From positions 95,658-159,657 of the forward strand of contig JAQGDQ010000508.1 in NCBI GenBank assembly GCA_030141605.1: a stretch of DNA of 64,000 nt, in the 5' to 3' direction. Position numbers and translations under genes: made by a program. Positions 61,329-64,000 of this stretch are shown here, in pieces (the first letter of the stretch is position 1; each line of letters opens with the position of its first letter). The DNA is from Tubiluchus corallicola (taxonomy: Eukaryota > Priapulida > Priapulimorpha > Priapulimorphida > Tubiluchidae). The notes below the pieces were generated by a model. It ran no database searches and was not told the origin of the DNA. It saw only the letters and a program-made list of their open reading frames with translations.

Positions 61329-63398
61329 CTAAAATAACAGAAAAAAACTTGTTTTACAAAAAACATGTAGGCCAAATGTAACTGTTATGAATGCTAGTAT
61401 TTCATAGAACTCAAATTTTTTCCACTTTTCACACGTATAACCAGTGGATAGTGAAATTTATATCTGTGAAATTTAAATGCTTGACTTTGAGATAAGAGAT
61501 TTTCTCTTTCAGTCATACGACTATAAGCTCAATAGTAGGCAGTGATGCGGTTAAAATTCTCCTTAGTTTAGTAATGTAAACAGTATGTATAGTATATTGC
61601 ACTTGATGATACTGTGTTCTTCTAGAACTGAGAAATTTGATTTTAAACAATGGTTGTTTACAGTCTTTATTCTTTTATGAGAGAAATCTTTTCGACCGTC
61701 TTGCATCACACTTTAAAGCAGCAAGATCGTACGAAATGTTAGGTAACTCAAGTCCACTCTCTTGGGCTCTGATTAATCTGATTCAAAGGCTGAAACAATA
61801 ACTCTTTTACTATAGCTTCATGCATTGCACAGGTCACATATAGTACGTTATTTTTCTCCTGTCAGACATAATTAATAAGGTGCCTGCCACTTGCGGCAAC
61901 ACTGGTCACAGTTTTTGCTTAACCCTGTACATTTTGAGTGAAGATCCTTTTGGGTAACCACTGGATCTGATCTAGTGTCGTCTACATTCTCCTGGTAAGC
62001 CAGCCAACATGCATGGACCACTAATTAACTTCGGCTTTATATCCTAGTTTCATTAGGAATCTCTAGCAATCTCCCGATATTCATTTGCTACATTTTTAGT
62101 TATGTATTTTCCTTACACATGTGTTTTATTCTTGAATTTTGAAAAACCCGCGTATATGTATTATACATACCACTCATGAGCATCACAATCTGATTTACCG
62201 CTGCATGCGCCACGAGCCACAAACACAACGTTGAGACTTATGTGATCAATGACAACCAGCAACGTTCAAACGAGAGGCTCATTGGCAAGTTATCAGGATT
62301 CAGAAGCATGACGAAGGACGAATTTATAAATGTGCAAAAAACTAAACAAAATCAGTTTAGCAGTTCGGCGGTTTTTAAGTGAAAAGTACTTAGCAAAGTT
62401 CGGTATCTGTCTAAGAAATTGACTAGTTGAGCTCCTGCGGTGACTTGTTAACGCATTTTTTTCTCAACAGCTGGTTTTCAGACATTCCCATCACCACAAA
62501 TTTTTGACTTTTTCGCGGTTATTAATCAATATACCGGCCTTCAAAAGTACAGACTAGCAAGCAATTCTTATAAAAAATTAGCTTTAGTGAACATTTTTCT
62601 TTCGCTGTCTGGCAGTGAGCAAACTTTCGCTTAAATTTTACATTATAACTTCGTTCACTACGTCACTTTTCTTCAAAAAAAGTTTAACTTTCGACAGTTG
62701 GTTTAAAACTGTCATTAGTTTTAACACATGGTCGTCTAACTGTGGGGTATTCTAGGTTGAATGACTGATGAGAGATTTTTCGCAATGACCCCAGGAAGCG
62801 GTTTATGACGACCACCGGGCGGAGGGAAGGAAGCACGCTCCAGAATGAAATTACTATAAATTTTCTGGAAGCACTTGTTGGTAATGTCAACAGATCCCAA
62901 CGCATCCCGCAATGCCAGACAGACAGGGCATGATTGCGACGTCTGGGAACATTCCTGCCACGTGGCCCATACAGAGTTTTTTTATTAAACGAAACACATA
63001 AAAGCTACCGGCGACTATGAAAAACTATACTGTTGTGTAAATGATAGAATTATCAGATCATGGGAGCAATGAACAGGCAGCCAGGAAACGAATAAAATCC
63101 GAATAAAATATTTTTAGGGCTTATTGCCTACAAAAACACGACTAAGGTAGGATTAAACATAAACAAATGAATGATGGATTGCAAACAGCTTACTAAAGTA
63201 CGACACGTTTGTCGGTTTATCAGCTACAAAACTGAAAAAAATGCAAAATCGATGATTATTCGCAAATGGAATATTTTATGCATTCACATTTCTCTGACCT
63301 AATTGTTCCTTAAACATGGACTGACTCTACGTACAGCGCATGCTCGGCTTAAAGAGCGGGAAAGTGACAAAACAATGCTAGAGTGAACTTAGAGCGCG

Positions 63399-63690
63399 TT
63401 CAAACTATAGCGATTTTCTCTCTGATGGCAAATTCGCAAGTGTGAACGGCTTTGCGAGGTACTGTCGATAAGTTACAGTTAGTTAGTTATTGCAAACTTT
63501 CCGACAATTGCTCTGAGTTGATTTCCTGCAAATTACTGTCTAGTGTAACGATAAAAGTTAATTATCGCAATGAATAGAAAAGGGACTTTCAGCTCAGGCA
63601 TGCTGTCGGAGAGTAACTCGTTGCTCTAGTCTGAACACAATTGAGAGTTAATTGGCGAGTTAACTTGGCAAGAAAATTCGCAAGTCTGAA
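63399..63690. mobile_element. MITE family 2, copy B
   Basis: The left end TTCAAACTATAGCGATTTTC and the reversed right end TTCAGACTTGCGAATTTTC are inverted repeats. Internal words TCTCTCTGATGGCAAATTCG, GTTATTGCAAACTTTCC and CTCTAGTCTGAACACA occur in the same order as in the copy at 57636-57930. 292 bases, non-coding. Confidence 0.76.
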
Positions 63691-63868
63691 ATCAGTAAGG
63701 ATTCACAGATGTGCAGAAGACCAACGCCTTAATATGAAGACACAATGAGCAAAGATTGTTTTTAACATTATTTGATCTTGTGACCTTGACACTGCTTGAA
63801 CCCGAAGTAGTGGGTTTCCAGCTCTGCCTTAGACCTTATTCCAGGTTTGGTCGTTACAGGTCATAAAC

Positions 63869-63892
63869 ACAGACAGACAGACAGACAGACAA
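63869..63892. repeat. (CAGA)n microsatellite
   Basis: Six consecutive ACAG units near the right end of the window. Confidence 0.93.
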
Positions 63893-64000
63893 GGATGATG
63901 AAACGCCGTCAGAATTGTTTTTGTGAGGAGTAAATAATCAAAATAAAAACTGCAGCACTATATCTAAAACGAATGTAGGTAAAAATAGCACGGGTAACAA

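Larger units (their letters stand above)
61329..64000. other. Upstream region of ADAMTS gene; first exon not located
   Basis: No exon with a convincing start codon, signal peptide and phase-0 donor was found here on the minus strand. The stretch 62760-62960 is less AT-rich with several CpG words and could be promoter or UTR. A MITE family 2 copy (63399-63690) and a (CAGA)n tract occupy the right end. The signal-peptide exon may lie here unrecognised or beyond the window. Confidence 0.5.

Noticed and set aside
62160-62260. Candidate minus-strand exon (VVIDHISLNVVFVARG frame) ending at a GTATGT donor, as the missing ADAMTS first exon
   Set aside because: The frame is closed by a stop just upstream with no start codon or acceptor, and the end phase does not fit the microexon.
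62684-62905. 73-residue minus-strand frame starting MRWDLLTLP as a signal-peptide exon
   Set aside because: It has no hydrophobic leader of the right shape and no phase-0 donor; it lies in a CpG-containing stretch that may be promoter or UTR.

Overview
This window is nuclear DNA from an invertebrate animal. It is AT-rich and carries genes split by GT-AG introns of a few hundred bases to several kilobases, with dense short inverted-repeat transposons, decayed LINE (non-LTR) fragments and long triplet microsatellites. There are no operons, ribosome binding sites or long prokaryote-like ORFs. The gene content (USH1G/ANKS4B scaffold, eIF3g, ADAMTS protease) is metazoan. I cannot assign a phylum from the sequence alone.

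Layout. (1) 1-9801, minus strand: an USH1G/ANKS4B-family ankyrin/SAM scaffold with two coding exons and an 8.5 kb intron; the 3' end runs off the left edge inside the SAM domain. (2) 11227-20441, minus strand: nine coding exons that join in frame into about 1042 residues. They encode an unrecognised nuclear-looking protein with an aberrant GATA-type zinc finger, a Gln-rich coiled coil and a Ser-rich tail. (3) 20442-25347: an intergenic stretch with LINE remnants and two MITEs. (4) 25348-33373, plus strand: eIF3g, nine coding exons, 282 residues, complete, with an 11-base first coding exon. (5) 36731-61328, minus strand: an ADAMTS-type secreted zinc metalloprotease of at least 27 coding exons (about 1262 residues without the signal-peptide exon). 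Genes 2 and 4 are divergent; genes 4 and 5 converge.

The most interesting feature is the ADAMTS gene. After propeptide, furin site, catalytic domain and disintegrin-like domain, it repeats the [TSP1 + cysteine-rich] unit three times before a short spacer domain, where ADAMTS proteins usually have one such unit. The three units share exon sizes and intron phases, so they look like exon-block duplications. A Thr-rich mucin-like linker separates units 1 and 2, and two introns use GC-AG borders. Catalytic and zinc-binding residues are intact.

Mobile DNA: three hAT-like non-autonomous elements with 8-bp target duplications, a piggyBac-like element flanked by TTAA, a pogo/Tigger-like element flanked by TA, an element with GGGTGTC ends, and three more inverted-repeat families with 2-4 copies each. 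Two sets of LINE 3' remnants are also present. All exon borders come from reading splice signals, frame continuity and family similarity by eye; there is no transcript evidence.
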